DNA of 64,000 bases from Trichobilharzia szidati (lineage: Eukaryota > Platyhelminthes > Trematoda > Strigeidida > Schistosomatidae). The notes beneath the pieces are model-generated. The model did not search any database and was not told where the DNA came from. It saw only the letters and a program-made list of their open reading frames with translations. Position numbers and translations under genes: made by a program. Below, one piece after another: positions 11,823 through 24,245 of this stretch. The stretch covers positions 47,093,564 to 47,157,563 of the forward strand of contig OX235279.1 of assembly GCA_944472155.2 (NCBI GenBank), in the 5' to 3' direction. Position 1 is the first letter of the stretch; every line of letters begins with the position of its first letter.

Positions 11823-13475
11823 ATACAAGGGTAAAGAAAGATTGATTACAGTTCTTTCTCGTATGTGTAAGCTGGGTCCAAGTCTTTTGACAGTAACAGG
11901 TTCAACAAAACGGAGTAAATTTGAATTTCGTTGCCTGTTGTTGACCGTAAATACAGCCAATACATCCTTTGTGTGTCCTGATTCGTCTGGATGACGGAGA
12001 ATCGCTCTGTGAAGTTTCCGTGGACCTTTGAGTCTCAGGCGTTCTCGAATATGTTTGAAGAAAGGAGCTGATATCCATGTTTCTGCCCTTCTAATGCAGA
12101 TTATCTCGCGCATACATGTGAATTTGTAAATATAATTGGAAATTACATCTGCCGAATTCATGTTCACTGTCGATTGAGGAAATGTGCAAGTAGTGCTGCA
12201 GACGGCAGTAAATTTAGCCCTTGAATAAGTGGTGATAAGGAAAACTCTTAGTCTTCACTTCATTCATAGTATACACAGTCCACATTAGGTTGGAGAGAGG
12301 TTTCTGATGGCAAAGTCGTAATGATGGCGAGTAGGAATGTAACAAGGAATGGCTGACGAACTAGCTTTTGTTTCTCTCAGATCCGGTGAGGAGCTGTATA
12401 GAATTTCGACCTCAAAAGCTGTACATCCTGACGTGACTTTCCGTGACAGGATCTTTGAACTGACACAGCTCAGAAAGCATTTCACACAGGCCATGTGACA
12501 GGACACAAGCAGTTATCCCCTTGACTCTGCTGCTTTTTTGTAAGAACAGAAATTGAGAACAGTGGTGGAGTATAAATCCACAGAGGAATAAATTTCTTTT
12601 GATATAGCGCACTAATACGGTATTGTTTATGTACTGATGATACTGCGAGCACAATCTGTTGTCAATAGTCACAACGTGATGTTTGATGGGAATACTAGAT
12701 ACGAGTTACTGACAATCTTGCAACAGTACTCTGCACTTGGATGCAGCAAAGCGTATTCCACATTTACAGACGGTATCTTCAGCTGACCAAGAGCGTGATT
12801 CAGGTAGCCTGTAAGATAACGTACACCTAGACAATATGATCCGTATACTCAAGTTCCATCAATGCCACTTCAAGCAGAAGAACTACTTCTCCAACATGTA
12901 CATACTTGAGAATATCATCGCTGACAAAGTCGAGATACAGAACGGTGAGGATGGAGAACTGTCTATAACGTCACTGTTCGGTGATATATTTGACAGGTGG
13001 TTATAACACTCCACCTATCCACTCACCCACTCCACCTGATGTCTGTTGGATAAAGATTTCAGGATGTATGCCATAGGTAACGAAAAGTAAGGCAATGCAA
13101 ACAACAAGAATTTACAACTGTTGATACCGTGGAATACAAGTAGCAGTGTTCTAACAACTGTGAGTATGTTGTAAACCTGGCTCTGTCCAAGCTCAACGTG
13201 CTGTCGCAACAACTTCAGGAGCTCGTAGGTCGTCTTCCTATCAACGATTAGGTTATTATAATTAGCTACAAAATGTGAATGAACAATACTAAATCACTCT
13301 GATGTATGAAGTATACTTACTGTGTTCTGAAGAAAAGCTCTTTTTGTTTTAGGTGCTTCAAGAAGGAATCGAATCCGAAGATATGTGCAACCGGAAGTTG
13401 ATAACCACCCACAAGACCCAATGAGGAAATAAAACTTTCTGGATCATCACCCAGGCTTATATTCGTGCGCTCTTC
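11823..13475 (-). repeat. Right arm of the large inverted repeat (repeat B)
   Basis: Reverse-complement match to 3765-5403 along its whole length, from the GTGATGATCCAGAAAG block near 13440 to the TTTTCACTG block at 11823. Like the left arm it carries a long frame (11697-12167) that reads into the RTE tail. Differences between arms are scattered substitutions and tiny indels. Confidence 0.8.
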
Positions 13476-13994
13476 CCTCTGGTAATATTATTCCACAGGA
13501 AGGTCTCTCACGCTTTCTTACCTCTGAGACCATTTTTAATGACCAGAACCAGAAACACACTCTCAGTTATCGCCTGAAAACAGGCTTCCAACTTCACTCT
13601 CAAGTATTCAACTGCAGGACCTCACACAATTTCGGACAACAGGACTCACTATCCAGGACTCAGACATCTCGAGCAGTGTATGTATGTTGTATTCCAAAAT
13701 TGCACTCATCTTACCAAAGAGCAGTTATTCAGTCAACCCCACCAGACCAACATTGTCAATCTACGAAATTCACTTTGTCAGTGTCAGCATATTCTCCGAT
13801 TAATTCTCATGGACTTGATGGTGCACGAATAGCATTGAGTGTTAGGTGGAGAAATGGTACTTGAATGGATTCCGGTGGACTTGAACGGAATAATGAGAGG
13901 GAAATATTGTAATCCCCACTGATATATATTGTCATCATTTCCACCTACACTCCCAGTGGCTGCAGGTTAGAACTGACTAAGAAATGAGTATTAC
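13476..13994. other. No recognisable feature
   Basis: No domain, SINE or LTR signature was seen. This lies between arm B and an RTE fragment, in a place where the left-hand counterpart has only about 200 bp. Confidence 0.4.
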
Positions 13995-14755
13995 GGAATG
14001 GCGTCTAGTTGCCTGCTGAACGTAAGGAATCTTCATCACCTCTGTTTGCTCTATGTTCACCTGAAGTCCTATCTTCTCCGGATGCTTCTTCTGCCAACTT
14101 GTTGCTTTTCGCTTGCATGTCTTCCAGTTTGTGGGAAATCAGACATATATCATCGGCGAAGTCCAGATCCTCCAAGTTTTTCGTGTGTGTCCATTTTATG
14201 CCTGTTTGCTCATTGCCCGCTGTCTGTCGCATTATCCAATCTACTGCAATCAGGAAAATCATTGGCGATATTGGGCAGCCTTGCCTTACTCCCGTCTTCA
14301 CTTCGAAGGATTCCGTAAGTTTCCCGTTGTGGATTACTTGGTATGCAGCATTGTCGTACAGCTGTTGGATGAGATGTATAATTGTCGGTGGCACCCCTTG
14401 GTAGTAGCAAAGTAGTTGCCAAAGCACCTCTCGATCGACGCTGTCGAAGGCCTTTTCTAAGTTGATGAAGTTGAGATAGAGAGGTGACTGCCATTCCAAA
14501 CTTTGTTCAATGATGATTCGTAATGTGGCGATCTGATCAATACATGACTTGTTTTTCCTGAATCCGGCCTGTTCTGGTCGAAGTTTTTCATCCAGGTCCT
14601 GTTTGATTCTCTCCAGGATGATGCAGCTTAGTATTTTGCTTGGGACAGACAGGAGCATAATTCCGCGTCAGTTCTTGCATTGACTTGCAAGAATCATTTT
14701 GGATGGTGGTCTGAATGCTGAAGTAGGGGGAGGCGGGCCGGTCAGGAGATCATAT
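13995..14755 (-). mobile_element. SR2-like RTE reverse-transcriptase fragment
   Basis: A 217-codon frame (14005-14658) covers the RT palm. It has RPEQAGFRKNKSCIDQ, FINLEKAFDSVDRE, GVRQGCPISPMIF and LEDLDFADDICLISHK, so here the FADD catalytic pair is intact. Upstream remnants to about 14755 (a LLTGPPPP segment) show an internal deletion of the region before GIMLLS. Both the endonuclease and the C-terminal end are absent. It sits between repeat A (15364) and arm B (13475), as an extra insertion relative to the left side. Confidence 0.85.
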
Positions 14756-15363
14756 TTCTGGCACGCACACATTCCAATGCCACACAACTGATAGCAGTGA
14801 TCATGTCGGACAATTCTGTCCAGATAACTATCTCTTCCTGATAGGAACTAGTTTCAAACATACAGAAATAAACATTGCCTAACCTGGCAACCTCCATCAT
14901 CAAGTGAACGACGCACTCAACACAGATCCTGTGGCAATAAGCTATTGATCGACATGGCGAGTTGAAGAATGACTGTCCTTATAAGGCACTTGCGTAGGCT
15001 ACGATCACTGCCTAGTCCGTTCAACTACACGCCTACGATTGAATGGAGACAGAAAACAAGCACCAACGAAGGCGCTACAACCCGAACTTGGTGAGAACAC
15101 CAAGTCTCTCTCTTGAGGGAGAAATAACTAAACACGCATCTGGAACAGACAGTAATACCCAACTCAACATAGCCTAGTCAGCCGTAGAAGCAGTAGTAAA
15201 TGATGTTGACACTGAAATGAGTGTAGGGTACAATTCCGTCACAGAATAATTTCATTTAATGAAAGCACCCAGTGACACAATGTCATTTACTGAAGGCGTC
15301 CTGAAGACAATTTTCCGCTCATACTCATGTCATAGCATACATATCACGTGGAAGGGGAATTAT
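14756..15363. other. No recognisable feature
   Basis: No coding or repeat signature is seen apart from weak similarity to nothing identifiable. Confidence 0.4.
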
Positions 15364-15600
15364 CCATGTTAGACTGTGAAGATATAAGGTCAACAGATGA
15401 AGGCATCATACTCTAGTAGGTCTTCAGGTTGTACTTCATGTCATCCACGTTGATTTTCCCCAACATTAAAGACCTACCCCTAGTTGGACATAGACGCCAA
15501 TCCTACGACTGTAACTGAATTTGTGGAAACTATCTCTAATCTAAAGTGAGGCGAATGACTAGTTCCTGATAGTGAAATTCTAGATGTGTGTATGTTCGGA
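15364..15600 (-). repeat. Dispersed repeat A, copy 3 (inverted)
   Basis: It matches 3311-3560 in reverse complement, including the CCTCACTTTAGATTAGAGAT and ACTAGTCATTCGCC blocks. With arm B it gives the same A-then-B order as on the left, read on the other strand. Confidence 0.7.
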
Positions 15601-18482
15601 TTAGCTAAGTAAAATACTTTTATTTGCATGACGTCTGTTTTTGTGTAGCTGTCATTTCCCCTGCTCATGGAGAGCATACTGTATGATACCTGTTGATACT
15701 TCCACCACTGTATTGAAAATGAGTCGAGGTAACTTCTCCGTGTCACGTGTCTAATGACCTCATGCATTTTGGTTTCCTTTCGGACTTCTGTTTCGTCTGG
15801 TGGACTGGCGTCAACCAATGATGGAGCACTACAGTCTAGTGTTGAATATTTGCACTATGAGGTAAATAAACTACCTCTCTAAGTACCATTCTATACAGCG
15901 GTGCAAGTGTCATTCTAGATTATACTTTCATGATTCCACCAAACTCGGCGTCCTAGTTATTTCGTGGAATTCACGTTGTCTGCATTTCGGCTATGTATAA
16001 AGTCTTTTGAGTGTGTTAATAGGCACACCACTCTCTTCATTGACAGTTTTGATGTTGTCTTGCTGCTGGTGTCTCGGATGAGCTGGTACGACTTCCGAAT
16101 ATTGCCGAGTACAGCTACTAGTTCCATCTCTCACATAGGATTCGATCACCAGGCCACGTAGTCCTAATGTAGGTGTTGTCTTACGCAACTATCCGCATGA
16201 ATGAAATGACGGGTGTAAAGAAGTCACAGAGATTCCTCAGAAACCAAGAGACTACTTTTGATGTATGTGTCTCTAATTGCCATTTTCTCAGATTATTGTA
16301 GTCGAAGCCAGTTGATGTCCGTAATATTTGTGGTTTCGCTATCTATCTCCAATTCTGTCACTGTTTGATGCTTACCAACATTGTAAGGTGCTACTAGTTC
16401 ACCTCGTCAACGTTTAGAGGACGGTGTTGATGATCACTACCACTACGGAAGACGAACTCGTCACTCCCTAAGGCGTGATCAGAATCCATTCAGGTGTTGT
16501 AGAAGGAGAGGCGGTCCTGTCTGTAGCCACGCCGTTGGTGGTAGACGACACCACCAGGTGATGCTTATGATCGAAGCCATTGTTGGCTCGAAATAGATGT
16601 TGCTGTGGGCAGAACTGAAGAAGACAGTGCAAATTATTTGACCAGCGGCCATCTAGTCCTCTGGACCTTGATGCTTAACTTGTGTATTCAAGTCCCAAAC
16701 TTGTTCTACGTCTGTAGAACGCGTTCGCTTGGAAAGGTTAATCGATTGGGGGAGGAAGTGATCGAAACCTAGGTCCAAGGCTTCCTGCCGATTGCCTCCA
16801 GCCATCTAATATTACACAGTGCACCAGGAATCAGAAATACCCACCGTAAACTTATGAGCCCGCACAGAAACTTGAAACATCCAGAATTGATGTTTGCACA
16901 CTACTTTTTATTATCAATAGGATTACAACTTATAACAGCTTTGTTATGGGCCTTTCTCCTACCTAACCTAGTAATTATACATTCCTTCAAGTGTATGGCA
17001 CTGCTTTATACTAATATTCCAGACATTAAACTGTATGCTTTACCTAAATTTGGTATAGCATAAGTTTCAATTACAATGCCAATTACTTATGATTGATTGT
17101 TATTTAATTTTCAAGAATACATTGAAATGTTTATGTACGCAACAGTCACTACTATCCTGGTTTTAATTATTTTTTGGGGGGTTAACTTTGTTTTCGTTTC
17201 TGATGTTTGATTTTCACCCCATACGTTTCATTATTACACCACCCGCTTATATTAATTGTATATTAATGTGAGAAAAATAAAACAAACTTTTCCATTCTTT
17301 CATAATTTGCTAGTCGTAGGTTAAAGATAGAAAGTGAAGTGGTAGAGATCGGTGACTATTCCACTTAGTTAGTAAGTTACATCAGTCCCAATGGACTGGT
17401 TGTAGACGAAATCTCACCATGGAAATAAAAGGCTGGTGTGTCATTTGCCAACTTACATCAATCATCTCCAGCTATCCATCAACAAATGTGTGTTCTGCCC
17501 ACAAGTTCACTCTGCTCTGCTTAAAAGCTGTAAAACATAGCCATTGCAAGTGGAAGATACGAAGATTCTAGTTGTCTTTGACTGCAGACGGTTGCGTCCT
17601 ATCCCCCACATAAAGTGGCATAATATCGTGAGTATAATGACAAGATTAAGCGTGGAGTGTTAGCTTAGGGGTGTAGGTCAGTCTGTGAGGTTGTGAAGCT
17701 ACATCGATTACGATGAATAAGACACGCGTTGTGCATGCCGAACAATTGACTTCCTCGACAGAGGATGTTAGCCAACATATGATCAGGTTGGAAACGTGTT
17801 AGAAGTGGTCAAACCAAAACCTGGCACCACCCCATGAAGTGTCTGACAGTTGGTTTGAACCAGGTATTGAGGTGTAGGATGTTTCGTTGGGGTCCCTGGG
17901 TTGCAAAGAACCAATGACTGCGGACTGTCGGTGATATGGGTCAGTATCGTTGTCAAGGCTGCATTCACTCTTTGTAATCTCCTATTTTTACTAAATCGCC
18001 ATAATTTTCAACTTTACTATTCCTTCTTCCTGACATTTCTCTTTCTTAAAGTCCTTTTGAATCTCTTCTTTTCAATTTTTTTCTACTTTATAAGCTACAT
18101 GGAGTAAGGCAACACGATCTGCTGCGCTTCTGTGCGGCATGGGAACCATAGACTTTCTGAATGAAATTCGAGACCTTAGATTAATCAGTCACATCTGCAA
18201 CAACCTAGTGCTTAAGAAATCGGTGCTCAGTATCATCTGTAGGTATCTTTTTCCCGTCTTCACAGTTAGTAAAACCCTCAACCTCTAGCGGTTATTACAT
18301 TATTAGGATATTGGTTGATTTTCACCTTGTCTTATAAGCAGATGCAGAAGTCGAAACACCACTGGGATGATTAAATGTGATGAAATTTAGTTGAAGTGAG
18401 GCTTAGTGAATTCCCCTGTTTTCACAGATTAACATATATACTTAAATGCTGAAGAGTTCTTTTTAGGGATCTCATTTGTTTC
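15601..18482. other. Long stretch without a recognisable gene
   Basis: Short frames only. A 61-codon minus-strand frame at 17783-17968 and a hydrophobic 69-codon plus-strand frame at 16854-17063 have no domain that can be named. No SINE head or LTR was found. Confidence 0.4.
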
Positions 18483-18655
18483 AAGTTTGATCACAGATTG
18501 ATATCAGTTAGAGAAGCATTAGAGAACAAGAATTACAGGACAGTTATTTCCTCCTAGTTTGTGACTCCTCGGCAGTACGCACCCACTGGTTTTCGAACCC
18601 AGCCCCTTCCAGTTACACGGCAAACTCGTAGACCATTCAGCCACTTGGACTCGAC
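18483..18655 (-). mobile_element. Hammerhead-type SINE (Sm-alpha-like), degraded copy
   Basis: Minus strand: a tRNA-like head with box A (AAGTGGCTGAATGG) and box B (GGGTTCGAAAACC), then the hammerhead region GTACTG, CCGAGGA, stem II and GTC, then the shared tail TTCTCTAACTGAT. The conserved core CTGANGA is changed to CCGAGGA, so ribozyme activity is unlikely. It lies head to head with the copy at 18799. Confidence 0.8.
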
Positions 18656-18798
18656 TGAATGTCCCATGAATTCTAATTTCTACGAGTCTAATGCTCACTA
18701 GTGACTAGCTACATGAGGAATTGGGATCGACCCGGTCGGGAATGAGGATAGATACTGGCCACTGACAATGCCTAGTGATTGTGCTAAGATCACAGATT

Positions 18799-19005
18799 GG
18801 TAGAAGTTAGAATTTATGCGCCACCGATTTGGGTCCCAGAATGGTCCATGAGGTTGCCTTATAACCGGAAGGTCCTAAATTCGAAACCCGGCGGGTGCGT
18901 ACTGACGATAAGTCACAAAATAGCATGAGATATCTGTCCTTTACATCTTGGTTTCCAATAGTTCTCTCTAACTGGTACCGATCCATGATCAAACTTGCAA
19001 TAGAC
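18799..19005 (+). mobile_element. Hammerhead-type SINE (Sm-alpha-like), degraded copy
   Basis: Plus strand: GGGTCCCAGAATGG marks the box A region and AAATTCGAAACCC the box B region. The GGGTGCGTACTG junction follows, then a core that reads CGATA and lacks CTGANGA. The tail TCTCTAACTGGTACCGATC is retained. Confidence 0.75.
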
Positions 19006-19261
19006 TTTTAAAATGGGGAATAAATGTATAGAATGAAGCTCCTCATAAACTCCTGAATTTGGGTAATAGTTGCCTGTTGAATACGCGCAAATACATCAAA
19101 TCAGTAGGTCAGCAAACCAATTTATACCAAATAATCATTTAAGAAGTCATCAAGTGCAAGACTAATTTTGAAGAAGTGACATATCATTAAGGGGCAGTTG
19201 TCGTGAAAGCTTCAGAATATCATGCGATGAAACATCCATCCCCGCATTATTATTTATCGCC

Positions 19262-19700
19262 AAGCCTACTGTAGCTCTGATTACTGAATCATGGTGCTCA
19301 TACTCTGTACTTGATGTGCATATAGGCATAGATGATTACACTGTACACCGTGCTAATAGAGACTGCAAGCGTGGTGGAGGATGTCTCATATATATATATA
19401 CATAACTCATTCGTAGTCAGTAAGGTAGAAGATGAAATACTGAACGAGTTACCTGATTCACTCTGGGTCGTCTTACAAGGAGATAAGTACAAGCTTCTCA
19501 TAGGCTGTGTTTATCGAGCACCAAGCTCAACCAAAGAAACTGATACGTTATTAGCTAAATCATTCGCATACGCCTCATCGTTTAGTACTAATTACAAAAT
19601 AATTGCAGGGGACTTCAATCTTCCAGAAGTCAATTGGTTGAGTAGTTCCGGCCCCCAACGCTTCGACGAATTACTTGCCACTATTGATTGTTATGGATAG
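19262..19700 (+). pseudogene. LINE endonuclease fragment
   Basis: In one frame from 19262 it reads VALITESWCS and then GIDDYTVHRANRDCKRGGGC. After a TA run near 19390 the match continues in the frame of 19332-19700 with IGCVYRAPSS and IIAGDFNLPEVNW. ITESW, the RGGGC block and GDFNLP are standard LINE endonuclease motifs, giving the catalytic Glu and Asp-x-Asn. The region after 19700, where the SDH motif is expected, survives only as a shifted frame (SDHRMV near 19805). Confidence 0.8.
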
Positions 19701-20045
19701 CAGCAACACATCCAGACACCTACTCTTGGTGACAACATGTTGGACCTTGTGTTTTGTCATGACACAATCCCAGTCTCCACCTATGATGGTAACAGATTTT
19801 CCATTAGTGACCATAGAATGGTACTCTGCTCTCTGCCTTTCTCATCAATGCATACAGGAAACAACCAAGATTCAGGGAGTATGACACGCTGTAGTTACAA
19901 ACATACAGACTAGGAATTAGTTCAAGAACTCATTCGACTCTGTCAGTGGGATGACTATTTTCCCACTGGCTCCCTGGAGGCTGTAGTATCCCTATTTTAC
20001 AGGAATGTTATCCTCTGTCTAGATACTGTTGCTCCTAAGAATGTA

Positions 20046-20690
20046 GTGAAATTAAGTAGACACCAAGCTGAATACATTCCGAGGGCATGCCGCAATAAGT
20101 TAAGGAAGTTGAAGAAACAGTACTATTCCACTAAGGATATATCACTACTGCACTCAATCCATGAGTCTCTTGAATCTATCAAGCGCCAACGCTCTCAAAA
20201 GGACCTCGACGAAGAATTAAGGGCACCTGAAAGTACCTCCAAAGTTTATGACTTAACAACACTTCTTAGAAAACGAATGCAGTCGACGAGGGACATCCCC
20301 TATTTACTTCACGACAAAGTTATCTACAATGTGCCTCCCACTATCTCTGAAATATTCAGTGAGTGGTTTGCAAACTTCAGTTTAGAAACGCGCATTCCTG
20401 GTGAAACCGGCCCCCTTACTAGCTCTTTCCTCGGAAGCATAGTGTTCACCAACCAATTAATAGAACAAGAAGTTAAAAGCCTGAAACCTTCCACTAGCGT
20501 GGGACCGGATGGCCTTGCTTCAGTAATTTCCGAAAACAGTGGGTGTGATATACCCTTATTACTTCTTAAATTCTTCTCAATATCTATGGACACTGGCACT
20601 TACCCTAATGAGTGGAAAACTGGCTTCATAATTCCACACTATAAATCCAGTGATAAGGCAAAAGTCCGCAATTACAGACCTATAAATTAA
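20046..20690 (+). pseudogene. LINE ORF2 linker and RT N-terminus
   Basis: A basic linker leads into the RT start motif LKPSTSVGPDGLASVI (about residues 145-160) and WKTGFIIPHYKSSDKAKVRNYRPIN at the end. The frame breaks after RPIN because one T is missing near 20687; the following frame reads on through a region matching the LTPVVSRIMEK motif. The two pieces therefore belong to one protein in an active relative. Confidence 0.85.
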
Positions 20691-20710
20691 CCCCAGTTGT
20701 CTCGCGAATC

Positions 20711-22027
20711 ATGGAGAAAGTTGTCAAAGATCAATTGTCAGACTATCTACTTAAGGAAGATCTTGTTACAAGGTCTCAACACGGATTTCTCAAAAATAGG
20801 TCTTGCGTTACTGGCCACTTGGACTTTTTCAACTGCATCACTAGTAGTCGCGGAGCACGTAAGCTAGTCGTTGTTCTCTACTTCGATATATCTAGGACAT
20901 TTGACATGGTATCTCACAGTATTCTCTTTGAGAAGCTGTATTCATGTGGGATTCACAATCCATTACTGAGCTGGTTAAAATCGTTTCTAAGCAACAGGTT
21001 ACAAATAACCAAGGTTGGATCTGTATCGTTTCATCCTAGGCAGATCACAGGAGGGGTTGTGCAAGGTAGTCTCCTAGGTCCACTTTTATTTACAGTCTAC
21101 ATTAACAGCATTTGCAACTGCTTCACCTCAGGTAAATCATTCCTATATGCTGACGACCTCAAAGTCGTTTACTCCTGCTACGCTCATGAATTAAGCGATT
21201 TGGTAAATAAAATACATCTTGAACTAAGTGGTCTCGCAACATGGTGTGCTGAATCCTGTCTAAATTTTAACATTGACAAATGCGGCTGGATTTGTATCGG
21301 CAACAGTAACCTTGACCTGAATCTTGAAATAAACGGGCGTAAACTAGCCGAGCTCAACTCAGTCGTAGATCTCGGTATCAGATACTCTAGTAACTTAACG
21401 TTCTCTGAACAAACTGATTATGCCAGACGTAAAACACGAAGGCTCCTAGGATGCATAACTAGCAATTTCTTTTGTTGTGAAACTAGGGTTTTATTATATA
21501 AAGTATGTGTCCGACCTATTTTAGAATACTGCCTGTTTATTCTTAGCGGACTCAGACAAAATGACAAGCTTAAATTAGGGGGAGTGCAACGGCAATTTAC
21601 CTTAAGAACTCTTGGTTTAGAAAGTGGTCTCCAATACTATGAGCGTTGCGACAGACTAAGTTTAGAACCACTCTGGAAAAAACGTCTTAAGCTAAACCTA
21701 ATTTTTTACTACAAGCTAACTAATCTGCTCGTGCACTCCTCCGAGCCAATAATTAAACCTACCGCTGTCATCAGTTACAATCTTAGAAATCATCACAACC
21801 TAGCTGCTATAGAGCATTGTCGGACTTAAATGAGGTACAACTTCTGCTTAGATAAGTTTTCGGTCATTTGGAATAGACTACCAGCTGATGTGCGTGATGC
21901 AAACACACTCGCAGTTTTCATCTCCTCAGTCACCAGACTGCTCAAATATGACAGTGCACTTCTGCGTCTGAATCCTACACCCTCTTTTTCGCCCAACATA
22001 GATATTTTAAGTTCATTAAACGTGTAG
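20711..22027 (+). pseudogene. LINE reverse transcriptase, one internal stop
   Basis: The frame runs to a TAA at 21827-21829 and then continues in the same frame for 65 codons. Motifs are RSQHGFLKNRSC, VLYFDISRTFDMVSH, GGVVQGSLLGPLLFTVYIN, SFLYADDLKVVY and NFNIDKC, then the thumb and C-terminal VWNRLP-type segment (IWNRLPADVRDA). The catalytic YADD is intact. The usual FSKAFD is FDISRTFD, with an Arg-Thr change beside the first catalytic aspartate. In active copies it copies LINE RNA at the nicked target. With the endonuclease broken, this copy is not autonomous. Confidence 0.88.
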
Positions 22028-22244
22028 TTACAACAAACTACAATTATAAATTTTTATATTATTGGAAGTACATGATAGACATTTTTACACAGGACAATAA
22101 TATTAGTTCATACAATATAAAAGTTAGCATAACGGGACTAGTTAGTTAGTGCACCAAAATAACCATAGTTACTAAACAGAATATAAATGTATATATGCAT
22201 ATCAATCACTCTTTAAGGGCTCCACTTGTTTTCTTTTGCGTTGT

Positions 22245-23115
22245 TGTTTGTCTTCTTTTGTCTCTCACCATTTTGGATTCCATTTAACTTTTTGAATGAG
22301 AATGAAGAATGTGGATATTTGACCATTTACAATGACAAATGATCTGCAAACATTATTGGTCCCATATCTTATAATTCCCTCGTGAATTACGCATTACCTT
22401 TCCCCACGACGCAACCTGGATTACAGTTGTGAAATATACCTTTGTACCAATAAAAAAGTATTGATTTATAATACTTCACGATTGTAACTTACAACATAAC
22501 TGATCGTGTCTGCAAAAATAGCTTGCATTTCTTGAAAACACCCGTTTATAAGAAAATATAAACTGTCATTATTATTAGTCCACATTGAGTACAATTCACT
22601 TGTGATGTTACGATGAAAATGCTGACAAAAGTATACAAGTGTATCACTTATTTTAAATTATTACCAAATTTGGATATAAATCAAGAATAAGACTCGATAC
22701 CGTACACACCAAAGTTATATGGGGGAATTACTTCAAGCTTTATTTTTTTCCCAAGTATTTGTAATCCATCCAAAACATACTTGGGTTTTTTTGTTAATGC
22801 GAAGACAATATTTCTATATTTCTTGATGTGCTCCATTGAATGACTAGTTATCATATTGTTCCCACAAACCAAAGACAAAAACGACTGCAACCATTTAATT
22901 TAACCATAAACCAAATTTATGTAATTTAAATAATACTTATCCATGCCTGTACAACTGGTGTGTCCTACACAGGTAGGAAAAAAATGTATTTTATTAAATT
23001 ACTATTATTAAATATGTTTACTAATCGTATATGTAATTTATCATATTGATGATGCCTGTAAACTGGCGTCCCTCATGTACAAAATGAGAATATATTATTA
23101 TTATTATAATATTAT
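22245..23115 (+). repeat. 3' region of the CR1-like LINE family
   Basis: Landmarks shared with 55776-56640 are TTCTTTTGTCTCTCACCATT at the start and the stretch TACTTATCCATGCCTGTACA near 22937. A GATGATGCCTGTAAACTGGC segment follows near 23050, and the end is an ATT repeat. The copies differ by scattered substitutions and small indels. The ATT end is typical of a LINE 3' tail. Confidence 0.75.
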
Positions 23116-23771
23116 ACAGTAAATGGGCCAGTAGTAACTGGTTCAGAAAAATAATTTAAAATATTTTTTCAGTTTCTAGTTTTCAGAGATTTCATCAGTT
23201 TCAAGTTGGTTCATGAACTGAAATCAGTTAAAAAACCATTGGAATTGAGGGAATTCCGGCTTCTCTAAAGATGTCCGCTCGTCAAAAATAACTTGGAATA
23301 GATAATACACCTGCGAATTTGTCTACAACTGTAGTGTGAAGATGTGACTAGTAGGGTCTACCAAGTTGAGTGTGATGAAGAATTCTCACCGATGGCTTTG
23401 GCTAACGAAGTGGCAAAAGTTAGGATTCATAGACATTACATTACATTCCGTCCGTGTGGCTCTAAAGTCAACGAGCTCACTTCGTAGCCTGAAAATGTTT
23501 TGTGCCCCATCTCCGATGTAGTAATGGATGCATAATGCTGTTGAAGAGTTCCAAGCTAGAACGAAACATCCTATCCAGTACTCCCTAATTTTTAACAGTT
23601 TTCCAAGTGACATCAGTTCGACATCTAACTTAAAATGGACTTCACAAAGATTTCCGATCCAAACTAAGAAAACAGGAGAATACTCAATTTCAAATTCTTT
23701 GGTGTAGTTGGTTGGGGTTATATAATTTTTTAGAAGAAAACTGGTTGAGTTAGGCATTGGTGTGCATCAAT
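23116..23771. other. Mostly unrecognised; SINE tail remnant near 23205-23255
   Basis: A minus-strand remnant of the hammerhead-SINE tail (AACTGAAATCAGTTAAAAAA and CCATTGG) is seen near 23215-23255. The 123-codon minus-strand frame at 23386-23757 has no recognisable domain. Confidence 0.4.
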
Positions 23772-23985
23772 TCAAGTTAGTTGACTGATAACAGAATGGG
23801 TCCCAGTGGCCGAATGGTATACGATCTTGCCTTGTAACCAGAAGGTCCTGGATTCGAGCCCCAGTGGGTGCGTGCTACCGATGACTCCCAAACTAGGATG
23901 AAACGGCTGTTCAGTACTCACTGGCGGTTTTTAATGTCTCTTTAACTGATACCAATCCGCGGTCAACTCGTAAAATCAATACGTA
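23772..23985 (+). mobile_element. Hammerhead-type SINE (Sm-alpha-like)
   Basis: The tRNA-like head is well kept: box A AGTGGCCGAATGGTATA (from 23806) and box B GGATTCGAGCCCC (from 23850). GGGTGCGTGCTA follows, then a near-core CCGATGA, stem II CTCC/GGAT, GAAA, the ACGGCTGT stem III and a GTT cleavage triplet. One core base (U4) and a stem II pair are changed. The tail reads TTTAACTGATACCAATC. Confidence 0.85.
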
Positions 23986-24245
23986 TAATAAATAAATTGG
24001 TAGTGATATTCAATTTCACGGAAGATAAGTTGTTCAAACGTCTGCATCAGTGTGTAAAAATTATTAAGGTATATTATCGATCGCTGATTAATAAATTAAC
24101 CCTATCTTTCCTATCAATGTTGCATAGTTTTTTAATTTGATCTTTCAACAGGGTGAAAACTTCTATAATCAAAAGCTTGCATTTCTTGTCTATTTGACGC
24201 TTTTTGCTGTTATATTTCATAATTGTAAAAGTATGACTAAGCATT
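23986..24245. other. No recognisable feature
   Basis: AT-rich, no signature seen. Confidence 0.4.

Larger units (their letters stand above)
19200..23115 (+). mobile_element. CR1/Jockey-type LINE, nearly complete second ORF plus 3' region
   Basis: Endonuclease remnants (19262-19700), an RT reading frame in two pieces (20046-20690 and 20711-22027) and a long 3' region ending in an ATT repeat at about 23090-23115. The 3' region recurs alone at 55776-56640 and in part at 54718-54960, as expected for 5'-truncated insertions of the same family. The lesions are few: a shift in the endonuclease near a TA run, a missing base near 20687 and one in-frame TAA at 21827. It is one of the less decayed LINEs here. 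The CR1-like (Perere/SR1 type) label rests on motifs only. Joining the 3' region to this ORF is an inference from adjacency. Confidence 0.8.

Noticed and set aside
22681..22890. Minus-strand frame with MEHIKKYRN and FALTKKP shared by the LINE 3' regions
   Set aside because: It is open in two copies only and frame-shifted in the third, and it lies antisense in a LINE 3' region, so conservation is that of the repeat.
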